A stretch of DNA of 64,000 bases, taken from NCBI GenBank assembly GCA_947630175.1, contig CANRGJ010000003.1:186001-250000 (forward strand). Direction: 5' to 3'. This document shows, piece by piece, positions 8,853 through 18,339 of this stretch. This stretch comes from an uncultured Ruminiclostridium sp. Lineage in GTDB: Bacteria; Bacillota; Clostridia; Oscillospirales; Ruminococcaceae. The notes below the pieces were generated by a model. The model was given only the letters and a program-made list of their open reading frames with translations. It made no database searches and was not told the origin of the DNA. Each line of letters starts with the position of its first letter. Position 1 is the stretch's first letter. A program made the position numbers and the translations under genes.

Positions 8853-10270
8853 CATTTGTAGCTTATACCGCCTCTTCTTGCCTTGCGCTTGGCGGCTCTC
8901 ACAAGGCGCGCCCGCCTTATGGACATCAGCGCCACGTTCACCACGATAAGCAATGCAAGCAGTATAAGCAGGGGAATGAACCAAGGGGTATCAAGCAGGG
9001 AGCGCGCCCTGTCCGCCATAAAGGCAAGCTGTGAGCGTTCAATGGAGCGCCCCGCTACCAGGTCCATTGTAGCTATTACCTCGTCCTGATAGATAACGTC
9101 CATTCGGGCGAGTATCTCTCCCTTTTTGACAGGAGCTGTCACGGTGTCGTAAAGATAGGTTATCTTCCGCTGGATAGGACCCTTATCGCCGTTCTGGATA
9201 GCCTCCGCCTGGTCCACAGGGAGCAGAGTGGAAAAAGCAAAATCTGTGAGCAGCTGGAGCCTGTCGTCTTCGCCCTGCTCCACATCTATCTCCGAGCAGA
9301 TTGAGCCCTCGGGCACCACCGTGCAGTAGGTGAAGTTGCTGTACGCCCATTCGTACAGGTTGTAGTGGTCGTTTGCGGCGTAATCCACCGCCTTGCCCTC
9401 TGCATTGTAGTAGGGCGCCTGCATAGTTACCAGCATATAGGTGTAGCCGTTCTGCTGGGCGGTAGTGACAAGACAGCGTCCGCCGTCGTGCGTTCCGCTT
9501 TCGTCGTAGTATTCGTCAATGCTCCCCGTCTTTACTCCGTGAACGTATTCGAGAAAGTAGTCGGAGGAGGTCTGCATCAGCTTGTTGGTGTTGGTCATTG
9601 AATATCCGTCGGGATTTATAGAGTTGGGCGGGAAAGTGTAGGATTTCGTGTCGCATATTTCCATAAATCCGGGAACATTGTCATAGGCGTAGCGGGTGAT
9701 AAGATACAGATCGTAGGGAGTGGTGTAGTTATCCTTCTCCCAAAGACCGTGGGCGTTGGAAAAGTGAGTTTCCGTACAGCCTATCTCCTGCGCCTTCTGA
9801 TTCATCATTGCCGCAAAATCGGACAAAGACCCCGCGATATTCAGTGCAAGGATATTTGCGGCGTCACAGCCTGACGGCAGCATAAGCCCGTAAATGCAGT
9901 CCTTGAACGTAACGTTATCCTGTCCCGCCTCAAAAAGCGCTGAGGAAACGTTTGTCTTGTTGGGGTCGCCCTCCCAGAATTCGTTGTTTGCGTCGTAGGT
10001 TATGGTGACCTTGGCGTTCAGGTCGGGAACGTTCTCCAAAGCTATTATGCAGGTCATTATCTTCGTGGTGGAGGCGGGGAAAAAGCGCTCGTGTTCGTTC
10101 TGCGCGCAGACCACTATCCCCGTGTCAAGGTTCACCATATAGACCCCCTCGCTCTTCACGTCCGAGTCGGGAACGAACGCCGCCGACGCCTTGGGCGCAA
10201 GGCAGGTCATAATTGTGCATATCATAAAAACAGGCAAAAATGCTCTGCTGAATTTTTTTGCTTTTGACAT
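8852..10270 (-). CDS. D-alanyl-D-alanine carboxypeptidase (S11 family, DacF-like)
   Basis: 472 residues from ATG at 10270, where AAAGGTGG lies upstream and a signal peptide begins (SKAKKFSRAFLPVFMICTIM, ending near KASA). It trims the terminal D-Ala from peptidoglycan stem peptides outside the cell. Catalytic motifs: S67-T-T-K70 in PASTTKIM, a second motif read as S133-G-C135 in LPSGCDAAN, and K247-T-G in HGVKTGS. The usual second motif is SxN; cysteine replaces asparagine here. A membrane helix near the C-terminus (FIPLLILLALLIVVNVALM) followed by basic residues anchors it. It overlaps rlmH. Members of this family can act in vegetative growth or sporulation; which is not shown. Confidence 0.92.
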   Translation of the reverse strand: MSKAKKFSRAFLPVFMICTIMTCLAPKASAAFVPDSDVKSEGVYMVNLDTGIVVCAQNEHERFFPASTTKIMTCIIALENVPDLNAKVTITYDANNEFWEGDPNKTNVSSALFEAGQDNVTFKDCIYGLMLPSGCDAANILALNIAGSLSDFAAMMNQKAQEIGCTETHFSNAHGLWEKDNYTTPYDLYLITRYAYDNVPGFMEICDTKSYTFPPNSINPDGYSMTNTNKLMQTSSDYFLEYVHGVKTGSIDEYYDESGTHDGGRCLVTTAQQNGYTYMLVTMQAPYYNAEGKAVDYAANDHYNLYEWAYSNFTYCTVVPEGSICSEIDVEQGEDDRLQLLTDFAFSTLLPVDQAEAIQNGDKGPIQRKITYLYDTVTAPVKKGEILARMDVIYQDEVIATMDLVAGRSIERSQLAFMADRARSLLDTPWFIPLLILLALLIVVNVALMSIRRARLVRAAKRKARRGGISYK

Positions 10271-10308
10271 ATGGACAAAACCACCTTTTTGTAGTATACT
10301 AATATAGT

Positions 10309-10375
10309 TAAAAGGGCACAGTGCACAGTGCACAGTTGTGGAGTTTTTCGGCGGAGCCGAAAAACAGATTTAGAA
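10309..10375. repeat. Family A repeat, truncated copy 2
   Basis: Only the left half of a family A element: CAGTGCACAGTGCACAGTTG, then a hairpin TTTTTCGGCGGAGCCGAAAAA and AGATTTAGAATTTT. It lies in the divergent gap upstream of the carboxypeptidase. The rest of the gap to 10518 is AT-rich and shows nothing else certain. Confidence 0.75.
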
Positions 10376-10518
10376 TTTTAATAATTTTCAACTGCTTTTG
10401 ACAGGGCGAAAACCATTCTTGTCCCTATTATATCAAAAAATTTCCATTATGAAAAGACTTTTTTAAAAAATTTCATAAAAAATTTATATTTCTGTACCAT
10501 AAATGATAAGGAGCGACT

Positions 10519-11214
10519 ATGATATTCATTACGGGCGACACACACGGCGACTTGGAGCGCTTCAAGAAAAAAGAACTGAAACGCCTGCGCAAAAACGATT
10601 TTCTCATAATATGCGGCGATTTCGGCTTTGTGTGGGACGGCTCAAAGGCGGAAAAAAAGCGGCTGAAAAAGCTGGGGAAAAAGCGTTATGGCGTGCTTTT
10701 CGTGGAGGGCGTACACGAAAATTTCAAGGAGCTTGAAAAGTACGGCGTGGAATACTGGTGCGGCGGACTGACACGGCGCATAAGCGGCAATCTCCGCCAG
10801 CTTATCCGAGGGAGCGTGTTCGAGCTTTGCGGAAAGCGGGTGTTTGCTTTCGGCGGCGGCAGGAGCGACGAAAATGCGCTTGACAGCGAGGATATGGAGC
10901 TTAGACTTAAAGAGGAGATACCCTCGGACGAGGAGCTGGAGCAGGCTATGGAGAACCTTACCGCCTGCGGGAACAAGGTGGATTACATAGTCAGCTACGA
11001 GCCGCCCGCAAAGATAAGCGAATTTATCGACCTGGGCAACACCGACCGCAGTCACATAAACACTTTCCTTGAGCAGGTGAGGGAAAAGGTGGACTTTGAC
11101 CGCTGGTTTTTCGGACGGCACCATATCAACAAACTGATACCCCCGAAATTTCAGGCGGTGTTCGACTGCGTAGCCGACGCCGACGACGGGCGTTCCAAAA
11201 GAAAAAGGAAATAA
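10519..11214 (+). CDS. Calcineurin-like metallophosphoesterase family protein, likely inactive
   Basis: 231 residues starting at ATG 10519 after AAGGAG. The N-terminus GDTHGD (residues 6-11) and ICGDFGFVWDG (31-41) match the small Firmicutes calcineurin-like family with GDxHG and GDxxxxWDG motifs. Other expected metal-site motifs have diverged: GNHEN reads G64-V-H-E-N68, the TH motif reads VSYEPP, and the C-terminal FGHxH reads FGRHHINK. Since those Asn and His residues hold the dinuclear metal and phosphate, activity is doubtful, or the active site has been re-specialised. The C-terminus is basic (DDGRSKRKRK). The YdbC-like gene follows in the same direction 58 bp later. Confidence 0.8.
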   Translation: MIFITGDTHGDLERFKKKELKRLRKNDFLIICGDFGFVWDGSKAEKKRLKKLGKKRYGVLFVEGVHENFKELEKYGVEYWCGGLTRRISGNLRQLIRGSVFELCGKRVFAFGGGRSDENALDSEDMELRLKEEIPSDEELEQAMENLTACGNKVDYIVSYEPPAKISEFIDLGNTDRSHINTFLEQVREKVDFDRWFFGRHHINKLIPPKFQAVFDCVADADDGRSKRKRK

Positions 11215-11272
11215 AACGCCGAAAAATTTTTCTGCGTAAAAATATAAAGTGCAACAGAAAGGAAAGATAAAA

Positions 11273-11509
11273 ATGCCTGAATTTAAGTATGAGATCGTGA
11301 AAGAGCTGGGAGTCATCTCCGAAAACGCAAGGGGCTGGACCAAGGAACTGAACCTTGTGAGCTGGAACGACAGGGAGCCTAAATACGACATAAGAGAATG
11401 GGCGCCCGAACACGAGAGAATGGGAAAAGGCGTGAGCCTTACCGAAGAGGAGCTGCTAACTCTGGCGGAGCTTATAGCGTCCCGCGATGAGGAAGACAGC
11501 GTGGAATAG
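11273..11509 (+). CDS. YdbC-like protein (PC4/transcriptional coactivator fold)
   Basis: 78 residues, start ATG 11273 after GAAAGGAAAG. The sequence FKYEIVKELGVISENARGWT followed by KELNLVSWNDREPKYDIREW matches the small YdbC family of Firmicutes, which has a PC4-like single-stranded nucleic-acid binding fold. Positions such as GWTKELN and YDIREW are conserved in it. It probably binds single-stranded DNA or RNA; a specific function is not known to me. Its TAG stop lies inside the left arm of the following family A repeat. Confidence 0.85.
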   Translation: MPEFKYEIVKELGVISENARGWTKELNLVSWNDREPKYDIREWAPEHERMGKGVSLTEEELLTLAELIASRDEEDSVE

Positions 11510-11688
11510 TTTACAGTGTACAGTGCAAAGTGTAAAGTTGTGGAGTCCGCTTCGCGGACGGATTTGAAATGACAAGTGCCGGTTAGGAGCAATTCTCCTA
11601 ATCGGCACTTTTAATTCAAATACCGTGTTTCGGCGAAGCCGAAACACACCATAACTGTGCACTTTGCACTGTACACTGTAAACTATTC
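11504..11688. repeat. Family A repeat, copy 3, with long perfect terminal inverted repeats
   Basis: Sits between the convergent YdbC-like gene and addA. The terminal arms at 11504-11532 and 11660-11688 are 29-bp perfect inverted repeats. Inside are GTCCGCTTCGCGGAC, a central hairpin built from AAGTGCCGGTTAGGAG and its complement around 11567-11612, and GTGTTTCGGCGAAGCCGAAACAC. Because it lies between converging genes it may end transcription from both sides. Confidence 0.9.
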
Positions 11689-11695
11689 AACGCTG

Positions 11696-14600
11696 TTAAC
11701 TGTAAATCGCAATCTGTTTCTTAAGCGTAAAGCTGAACAACTCGCACTCCTTGACCTCTTTCCCCGTCATTTCCTCCAGAGCTTTTTTGTATATCTCAAG
11801 CTGACCCTTGTATTCTTGTATCAGCTTTTCGGAAGTGGTGTGGCGGTTGGTCTTGTAGTCCACGAGCACCAGCTTTCCCTCCTCCTCGAAGAACATATCC
11901 GCAACGCCCTGAACAAAGGAAAGGTCGTCGTTGTCGGGATTTTCTTCCCCAGTCATATTCACCGTGGTGAACAGGGGGAATTCCCTCTGAACGTTTTCCG
12001 AAGCGGCGGCTCTCTTTGCAAGAGGACTGTCAAGGAACGCCTGTATCTCGCTTATGTCTACCGCTTTTTTCTCCGCCTCGTTGAGATACCCCTCCGAAAA
12101 CAGGCGGGAAAGCTCGTTTTCTGCGCTTTGGGCGGAAAAGTCGATAAACTGCATGACCTTGTGATAAACGTCGCCGCGCTCTTTCGGCGTCAGCGGGCGG
12201 TCCTTCTTCATAAACAGGGGAAGTCCCATATAGAAAGCGCCGCTTACGTTGTCGCCGCTGTCCCCGTCACCCGCCGCAACGCCAAGCGCGGTGGCGGTGA
12301 ATTTGGCGGGAGTTTCCGCCGCCTTCTGATAGGGGTAGGTAAAGCAAAGCCGCTTTTGCAGCTCCGACAGGTCGGGGAGGAATTTTTCCCTTTCCGTTTG
12401 CTCCGCCTTCTGGGGGGAAACGTCGGTATCGCTGCTGATATGAGTAAGCGACAGCATTTGCGGCGCTTCCTCCAGCCGCTTTGTTATCATATCAAGATAA
12501 TTCCCCTTTACGGTTATCTGCACGGCGTTTTCGTCAATATATCCCTCTTTGTCGGGCTTAACCTTACATTCGGCGGTAACTATCAGCTTTTCCTCCGCCC
12601 TTGTCATAGCGACGTAAAGCAGTCTTGCCTCCTCGCCGTTCACCTTGTCCGCAAGGCTGTCCCGCAACAGCAGGTGGCTGGCGGTGACGCATTTCACAGG
12701 CTTGTATCTGTCCACAGCCATAATTCCCGCCCCGTATTTTCTGTCAAAGATAAAGGGCAGGGAGTAGTCCCTCGCGTCGGTCTTCAAGTTGGTGTCCGAC
12801 AGGAAAACTATGGGAAATTGCAGTCCCTTTGACTTATGTATAGTCATCATAGTGACGGAGCTTTCCGCGCCCGCCTGCTGTGCTTGGGGCATTTCAAGGC
12901 GGCTGCGCTTTATCCTCTCCATCTTCTCCGCAAAATCGGCGGGGCGGGGCGTCGCCTTTGCATAGTGGAGCAAAAGCCGCAGATTTTCATTTCTCTCCCG
13001 CCCGTTTATCCCCACGCTCATAAGCTGAGGCAGCCTTGTGACGGAGTATATCTCCCTTATCAGCGCTTCGCAGACGTCGTTTGCCGCCTGCTTTCTCAGC
13101 AGGCGCATATCTTTCAGAAAGCGCAGTCCCTTTTGCGGCAGGGAGCCCGCCTTTTCCATAGCGGAAAGATTGCCGTAAAGTGTATTTCTCTGCGGATCTT
13201 CAAGTTCCGTTCCCTCGCCAAGCCTTACTTTAGCCGCTTCCTCGGCGGAAAAGCCGTAAACGGGGGACATAAGCGCTTTCATCACTGCTTCGTCGTCGCT
13301 GGGCTTCAGCACTGCTCCCAGCAAAGCCAGAGCTATCTCTATTTCCGTCAGGTCAGTGAATGCCTTGTCGCCCACGGCGGTGTAGGGTATTCCCGCGTCC
13401 TCAAAGGCTTTGCGGAACTTAAAGGTCTTTGATGAGGTGCGGGTAAGCACCGCAAAATCCCCGTAATTGCAGGGGCGTTCCCCGTCTCTGCCGTGGATCG
13501 TAAAGCCGCTTTCCACCATTTCCTTTATCCGCCCTGCCACGTAAAGGGGCTCTCTCCCCTTGTCCTCCTTCAGGGAATTGATTATTACCAGCTCAGTCTT
13601 GTTTTGCGGGGATTCGGGTATCCCCCGCCCTGCGGTCATAGGCTCCCAGCTCCCGCCGTCAAAGCTATGGGGCATTTTCCCGCCGAACATCAAATTTACC
13701 GTGTTTATCACGTCGTCGCTGCTGCGGAAATTTTTGTTAAGGAGAAATTTTTCATAATTGTCATTTTTCAGCAGGGAGGCGAATATTTCGGGATTTGCGT
13801 TTCTGAAAGAGTAAATGCACTGCTTCACGTCCCCCACGAAATACAAATTTTCTTCATTTTTCGACAAAAGTCGGAATATTTCGAACTGGATATCGTTGCT
13901 GTCCTGAAATTCGTCCACTATGATAAAGGCGTGATCTCCCACGGAGCCGCCCTTTCTTACCGCTTCAAGGGCAAATCTCTCCATATCGGCGAAGTCTGCA
14001 ACATTCCTTTCCCTTTTCAGCAGGGAATATTCCTCGTCGTAGAGCTGTTCTATCCTGTATAAAAGCTGAAATGCGCCCTTGCAGTAAGCCGCGTCCTCCG
14101 CCGCCGAGGGGAGGGTCTGGATATATTGCAGAGCGTTGTCGGTATTCTCCTTGATTTCCTCTTTTATCTCTTTCAGCTCGTCGTAGAGAGCCCCTTTGGC
14201 GTCTTTTGACGAGGGATATCTGCCGGGGGGCGTTTTCAGCGCCGAGAGCATTTTTTCCCCGTCCATTTTCTTCATAGCGGAAAGGAGATCGTCTGTCATT
14301 GTCAGGCGGGCGTCGAAATATGCCGCCAGCTTTTCATTAAACGGCTTTTGGGCTTCAGAACAGAGTTTTTTCGCCTCGTCCAGCAGCTTTTTGCTTTCGT
14401 TGAGGAATCCCGCCGCCATATCCCTTGCAGGCTGGCAGAAATATTTGTCGTAAAGATCGGGGTCGCCGTAAATTTCAAGCTGTCTTTCCACCCATTCCTC
14501 GGGGGAGGGAATGTTGGAGAGGAAGTCGTATAGCCTCAGCACCGCCGCTTCTATCTCCCGTTCCCCGCCTATCTTTCTTGAGACCGCCGTCTTTTCCTCG

Positions 14601-15073
14601 GCGGAAAATTCCCTGTACATACGCCGCAGGGCGGAATTTACCGCCTTTTCCGACAGCATTTTCATTTCCGTCTCGTCCCCCACGGCAAAGCCCTCGTCAA
14701 GCTGAGGGAGCAGACGAATATTTTCCCTGACTATTGACAGGCAAAAGCTGCTTATGGTAGAGATTTTGGCGGAGGAAAGCCTTACCGACTGCTCCCGCAG
14801 GAAGTCGGCGTACTCGCCGTTTTCCCCCTCCGTTTCCTCCATAAGGTCGGAAATTCTTGCGTCAAGCCGCTGTTTAAGCTCCGCCGCCGCCTTTTCGGTA
14901 AAGGTCACCGCCGCTATCCTGTCGGCGGGAACGGGATCTTCCATATCAGAAATAAGGCGGGCGATATGCTCAACCAGAACGGAGGTCTTTCCGCTGCCCG
15001 CCGAGGCGGACACCGCCGCAGACTTGCTTTCACGGTAATTTACCGCATTTTCCTGTTCAACTGTAAATCCCAT
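11696..15073 (-). CDS. addA: ATP-dependent helicase/nuclease subunit A
   Basis: 1125 residues. AddA is the UvrD-like helicase plus nuclease subunit of AddAB, which resects double-strand breaks for recombination. Motifs: Walker A in SASAGSGKTSVLVEH, Walker B IIVDEFQDSN, VGDVKQCIYSFRNANPEIF, TIHKSKGLQFPIVFL, and RLLYVAMTRAEEKL for motif VI. The C-terminal RecB-type nuclease shows LVLVDYKTNRH followed by YKGQLEIYKKAL. ATG 15073, five bases after the addB stop, is preferred to an upstream in-frame GTG. It is the last gene of a unit with addB and a sigma-like gene; its 3' end adjoins a family A repeat. Confidence 0.96.
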   Translation of the reverse strand: MGFTVEQENAVNYRESKSAAVSASAGSGKTSVLVEHIARLISDMEDPVPADRIAAVTFTEKAAAELKQRLDARISDLMEETEGENGEYADFLREQSVRLSSAKISTISSFCLSIVRENIRLLPQLDEGFAVGDETEMKMLSEKAVNSALRRMYREFSAEEKTAVSRKIGGEREIEAAVLRLYDFLSNIPSPEEWVERQLEIYGDPDLYDKYFCQPARDMAAGFLNESKKLLDEAKKLCSEAQKPFNEKLAAYFDARLTMTDDLLSAMKKMDGEKMLSALKTPPGRYPSSKDAKGALYDELKEIKEEIKENTDNALQYIQTLPSAAEDAAYCKGAFQLLYRIEQLYDEEYSLLKRERNVADFADMERFALEAVRKGGSVGDHAFIIVDEFQDSNDIQFEIFRLLSKNEENLYFVGDVKQCIYSFRNANPEIFASLLKNDNYEKFLLNKNFRSSDDVINTVNLMFGGKMPHSFDGGSWEPMTAGRGIPESPQNKTELVIINSLKEDKGREPLYVAGRIKEMVESGFTIHGRDGERPCNYGDFAVLTRTSSKTFKFRKAFEDAGIPYTAVGDKAFTDLTEIEIALALLGAVLKPSDDEAVMKALMSPVYGFSAEEAAKVRLGEGTELEDPQRNTLYGNLSAMEKAGSLPQKGLRFLKDMRLLRKQAANDVCEALIREIYSVTRLPQLMSVGINGRERNENLRLLLHYAKATPRPADFAEKMERIKRSRLEMPQAQQAGAESSVTMMTIHKSKGLQFPIVFLSDTNLKTDARDYSLPFIFDRKYGAGIMAVDRYKPVKCVTASHLLLRDSLADKVNGEEARLLYVAMTRAEEKLIVTAECKVKPDKEGYIDENAVQITVKGNYLDMITKRLEEAPQMLSLTHISSDTDVSPQKAEQTEREKFLPDLSELQKRLCFTYPYQKAAETPAKFTATALGVAAGDGDSGDNVSGAFYMGLPLFMKKDRPLTPKERGDVYHKVMQFIDFSAQSAENELSRLFSEGYLNEAEKKAVDISEIQAFLDSPLAKRAAASENVQREFPLFTTVNMTGEENPDNDDLSFVQGVADMFFEEEGKLVLVDYKTNRHTTSEKLIQEYKGQLEIYKKALEEMTGKEVKECELFSFTLKKQIAIYS

Positions 15074-15077
15074 ATCG

Positions 15078-18000
15078 TCACGCCTCTTTCTTTTCACTTT
15101 TTTCGTCAGTTTCCGACAGGAACGGCGTTATACCGTCCCCCGCCGCCTCTCTGAATACGTCGCCGCCGTTGCCGCAGCAGGACTTAAATTCACAGTAGGA
15201 GCAGGGCAGGTCGTTTTCCGTCCCCGTGGGTATCGCCTCTATATTTCCGCTTAGCAGATCTGCCACCTTGGGAACGATAACGTCCTTTTCAATATGCTGT
15301 CTGAACTCACTGAACTTGTCCGCCGAAAGGCTCAGCATATCGGAAAAGCTCTTTCTCGGGTGAGAGGTGATCTTTTTTATCTCTCCCTCGTTCCTTGCGA
15401 AAGCGTTCACCACCTCGGGGCTGTCGAACAATGCTCCCGAAAGGGAATGCTCCGAGTACCACCCCGCCGCTAACTCCTTGGAGTCAATGAGGGAAGTACC
15501 CGCCGCCTTGACAGGAGTCTGTCTCGCCGCTTTAAGATAGCTTACCCCCGCGGGCTTACAGTCCTCGCAGAGGGAAAACAGATACAAAAGCATTTGCAGA
15601 TCCGAGCCGTTTTCTACCCCCTGAGGGGAGAAGTGCTTTTTCCCCGTCTTATAATCGTATATCATAACGTATTCGTTTTTGTCGGTCGTAAGCCTGTCTA
15701 CCCTGTCCGCTATGCCCTTCACCCGCATTTTTCCTCCCTCAAGGGGGAGCTTTTCGTCGGTTATCTCATAGCTCACCTGCTGTTCAAATTCAGAGGGGAC
15801 AAAGCCGGTGGTGGTGCGGTTAAGGCGTATTTGCTTGAGCAGAGAGACTATTCCGGGCAGGAGAGAATTGCATATCGTCTCCGCCCTTTCGGGGCAGGAG
15901 GGCTCGGCGGCAAGCGCCGTTTTCAGCGCCTCGTTTATGCAGTCCGCTGCGATCGCAGTTATCTCCTCGTCAGTCAGATCCTCGGGATCCTCGAAGCCGC
16001 TTTCCGTTTCAAGGGCCAGCCGCATTATATAATGCACCAGCGTTCCCATATTCGCAGGCTGGGCGATATCGGCGTCCTCCCGTTCTCTCAGCCTTAAGCC
16101 GTGCTTGCAGAAGTACATAAAGGGACAGCTGAACGCCGCCTCCAGACGCGTGGGGGAAAATTCCCCGCTTCCCATAAGCTGCATAGCCGTTCCTGCCGAA
16201 AGGCGGAATTTTCTTTCCCCTCTCAGCAGTCGGCGGGAGTTTTCCAGCGCGGAGCAAAAGTCGTCCTCCTCCAACAGTCTTGACAAGGCGGCGGTCAGCT
16301 TCTCGTCCTCCTCGTCCGCCATAAGCTGACGAATATCGCTTTTTGTGTTGAGAAAATATTCCCTCGGCATATCCCCCACCGAAACGGGCGTTACGCCCAG
16401 CCCTTTCAGCAGAGCAGAGGGGCTTTCCTCGGCGCCTGCGGCGCTTTGTCCGCAGTAGGTGATTATCATCTTCCTGCCATACAGGTTCATCGCCCTGTAT
16501 GTGAAGTAATATTCCTTTGAACAGCGGAGCAGGTTGCTGTCGTAAAGGGGAAGTCCCGCGCCGTTCAGACTTTCCCTCTCAAAATATGTAAATACGCTTT
16601 TGGGGCTTGAAGAAGCGGGGATCTTTCCCTCGTTAAAGCCCATTATCATCACGATTTTGGGAGACGCCTTTCTCGTCCTCTCAATGTCCCCCACCGTCAC
16701 GCTGTCCAGTACGGCGGGAGGATTTGCGAGAGATACTCCCGACAAAATCTCCTCCAAGAGGGAAATATACTGCTTTATAGTCACCTTTTCCCCCTCAAGG
16801 CAGAACGCCGCAGAGGATATGGCTTCGCAGAGAGCGTCCCAGATACGGGAATATTCCTCCGCAGTCTGCGGGTCGTTTTCCAGCCAGTCGGTTTCGCCCC
16901 CTTCTCCCGTTTTTGAGCCGGCGCGGAAGGTGGCCTGAACGTTCTCCTCCGTCAGCAGATAGTCCATAAAAATTTCAGAAAAGCGCCTGCCGTCCTGCGC
17001 CTGTTCAAGCTGTTCCCTCAGACTTTCCAGCGGGGAAATGAAGCCTTTTCGCAGGTCCTCCAGCAGGAAAAGGTCCTTTCGTCCCTCGTCCGTCCAGGGC
17101 ATAGTCCAGCTTTCGGCGGAAAGGTGGTATTTTTCCGCCGCCCGCCGCAGGGAGTAAGCTCTTCCGCGAAGGAGCAGGCGGGGCTTTCCCTCCTCGTCCC
17201 TTATGCGCTTGAAGCCGCTTTCCGCAAGGCGAAGCAGTTCTTCAGTGTCAAAGGAAAGGGAGCGCAATACCTGCAACACAAAGTCCACCACAGGCTTTTC
17301 CGTCATAGGGCGGGGAAAGTCGCTGAATACGGGTATCCCCTGCTCCGTCAGGCGGGAGGTTATTATGGGTTCATACTCGCTGTCGGGGACAAGTATCAGT
17401 ATATCGCGACAGCGCATACCCTCCTCCCTTATCATATGGTGTATCTTTGCGCAGACAAGCTCCGCCTCCTCGTAAGGCGTCTTTGCGGAATACACCTCCA
17501 CGGGGCGGGGGTCCCTGCCCTTTTCCCTGAACGGCTCCCTGAACTCCCTGTAAGTCACCTCAGGGGAAAGGGCGGCGACATCGTTCATCGTCCTGCAAAC
17601 GCAGATAAATTCTCTCTTTCGGCTGTTTATCCTGTCCGCCGTGAAGCAGAAAACGCTGCTTTCCGCCTGTGGGATTGCCACCGCCATAAGCCGCTGCTGA
17701 GCAGCGGAAAAGCTGTCGAAATTGTCGAAAAACAGGTGCAGACCCTTAAAGCTGCCGTACTGCTCCGCCAGCGCCGCCGCCCGTGAAACGTCGTCCAGCT
17801 TGTCGTCCAGCTCCCTTGTCAGGGCGGAGTTGTATTTTTCGTATATTTTCAGAAAATCCTCCGCTTTGTCCGCCAGCTCCTCGGAAAGTCCGCTTTGAGC
17901 CTCCAGCGATTTTCTCAGCTCCTCAGGTGAAACACCGCCGCTTCTGAACGATGCCACGGTCTTAAGCATAATTCGGCAGAAGCCCGCCGAATTTTTCTCC

Positions 18001-18320
18001 CCGGAAAAGCTGATAAGCTCGTCCTTGACGCTTTCCACTGCTTTCCACATGGTTATCAGCTTTACGGCGTCGTCGGCGCAGGGCTTCGCCTGTCTGTACC
18101 GGGTCAATAATTCCCTTGAATATTTGGAAAAGCCGGTGACCTTCACAAAGCGGGAATTTTGCGCCCCCACGGCGAAATACGCCGCCCTCTCGGTGTCAAA
18201 GGAAAACTGCTCGGGAACGAACAGCAGACAGTTCTCCCCCTTTTCGGCGCAGGCTTTTATCTCCCCCAGCATAGCGGCGGTTTTTCCCGTTCCCGCCTTT
18301 CCGAAAAAAATATCAGACAT
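15078..18320 (-). CDS. addB: ATP-dependent helicase/nuclease subunit B
   Basis: 1080 residues from the methionine of MSDIFFGKAGTGKTAAML (ATG 18320); the longer reading frame upstream lacks family similarity. AddB pairs with AddA, contributes the second nuclease and holds an iron-sulfur cluster. Walker A is GKAGTGKT, followed by the typical LLFVPEQFSFDTERA. The nuclease motif is MIYDYKTGKKHF. The cluster cysteines are visible as one in AFSCPFMYFCKHGLRL upstream of the nuclease and three in LPCSYCEFKSCCGN near the C-terminus. It directly follows the sigma-like gene and runs into addA. Confidence 0.96.
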   Translation of the reverse strand: MSDIFFGKAGTGKTAAMLGEIKACAEKGENCLLFVPEQFSFDTERAAYFAVGAQNSRFVKVTGFSKYSRELLTRYRQAKPCADDAVKLITMWKAVESVKDELISFSGEKNSAGFCRIMLKTVASFRSGGVSPEELRKSLEAQSGLSEELADKAEDFLKIYEKYNSALTRELDDKLDDVSRAAALAEQYGSFKGLHLFFDNFDSFSAAQQRLMAVAIPQAESSVFCFTADRINSRKREFICVCRTMNDVAALSPEVTYREFREPFREKGRDPRPVEVYSAKTPYEEAELVCAKIHHMIREEGMRCRDILILVPDSEYEPIITSRLTEQGIPVFSDFPRPMTEKPVVDFVLQVLRSLSFDTEELLRLAESGFKRIRDEEGKPRLLLRGRAYSLRRAAEKYHLSAESWTMPWTDEGRKDLFLLEDLRKGFISPLESLREQLEQAQDGRRFSEIFMDYLLTEENVQATFRAGSKTGEGGETDWLENDPQTAEEYSRIWDALCEAISSAAFCLEGEKVTIKQYISLLEEILSGVSLANPPAVLDSVTVGDIERTRKASPKIVMIMGFNEGKIPASSSPKSVFTYFERESLNGAGLPLYDSNLLRCSKEYYFTYRAMNLYGRKMIITYCGQSAAGAEESPSALLKGLGVTPVSVGDMPREYFLNTKSDIRQLMADEEDEKLTAALSRLLEEDDFCSALENSRRLLRGERKFRLSAGTAMQLMGSGEFSPTRLEAAFSCPFMYFCKHGLRLREREDADIAQPANMGTLVHYIMRLALETESGFEDPEDLTDEEITAIAADCINEALKTALAAEPSCPERAETICNSLLPGIVSLLKQIRLNRTTTGFVPSEFEQQVSYEITDEKLPLEGGKMRVKGIADRVDRLTTDKNEYVMIYDYKTGKKHFSPQGVENGSDLQMLLYLFSLCEDCKPAGVSYLKAARQTPVKAAGTSLIDSKELAAGWYSEHSLSGALFDSPEVVNAFARNEGEIKKITSHPRKSFSDMLSLSADKFSEFRQHIEKDVIVPKVADLLSGNIEAIPTGTENDLPCSYCEFKSCCGNGGDVFREAAGDGITPFLSETDEKSEKKEA

Positions 18321-18339
18321 AACGTTCCTTTCCGTCGGC

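Noticed and set aside
10642-11592. 316-codon minus-strand open frame over the metallophosphoesterase-like and YdbC-like genes
   Set aside because: Covers two well-supported plus-strand genes and part of a repeat; no family match.
11657-12832. 391-codon plus-strand open frame opposite addA
   Set aside because: Antisense shadow of addA; its start falls in a repeat and no motif is visible.
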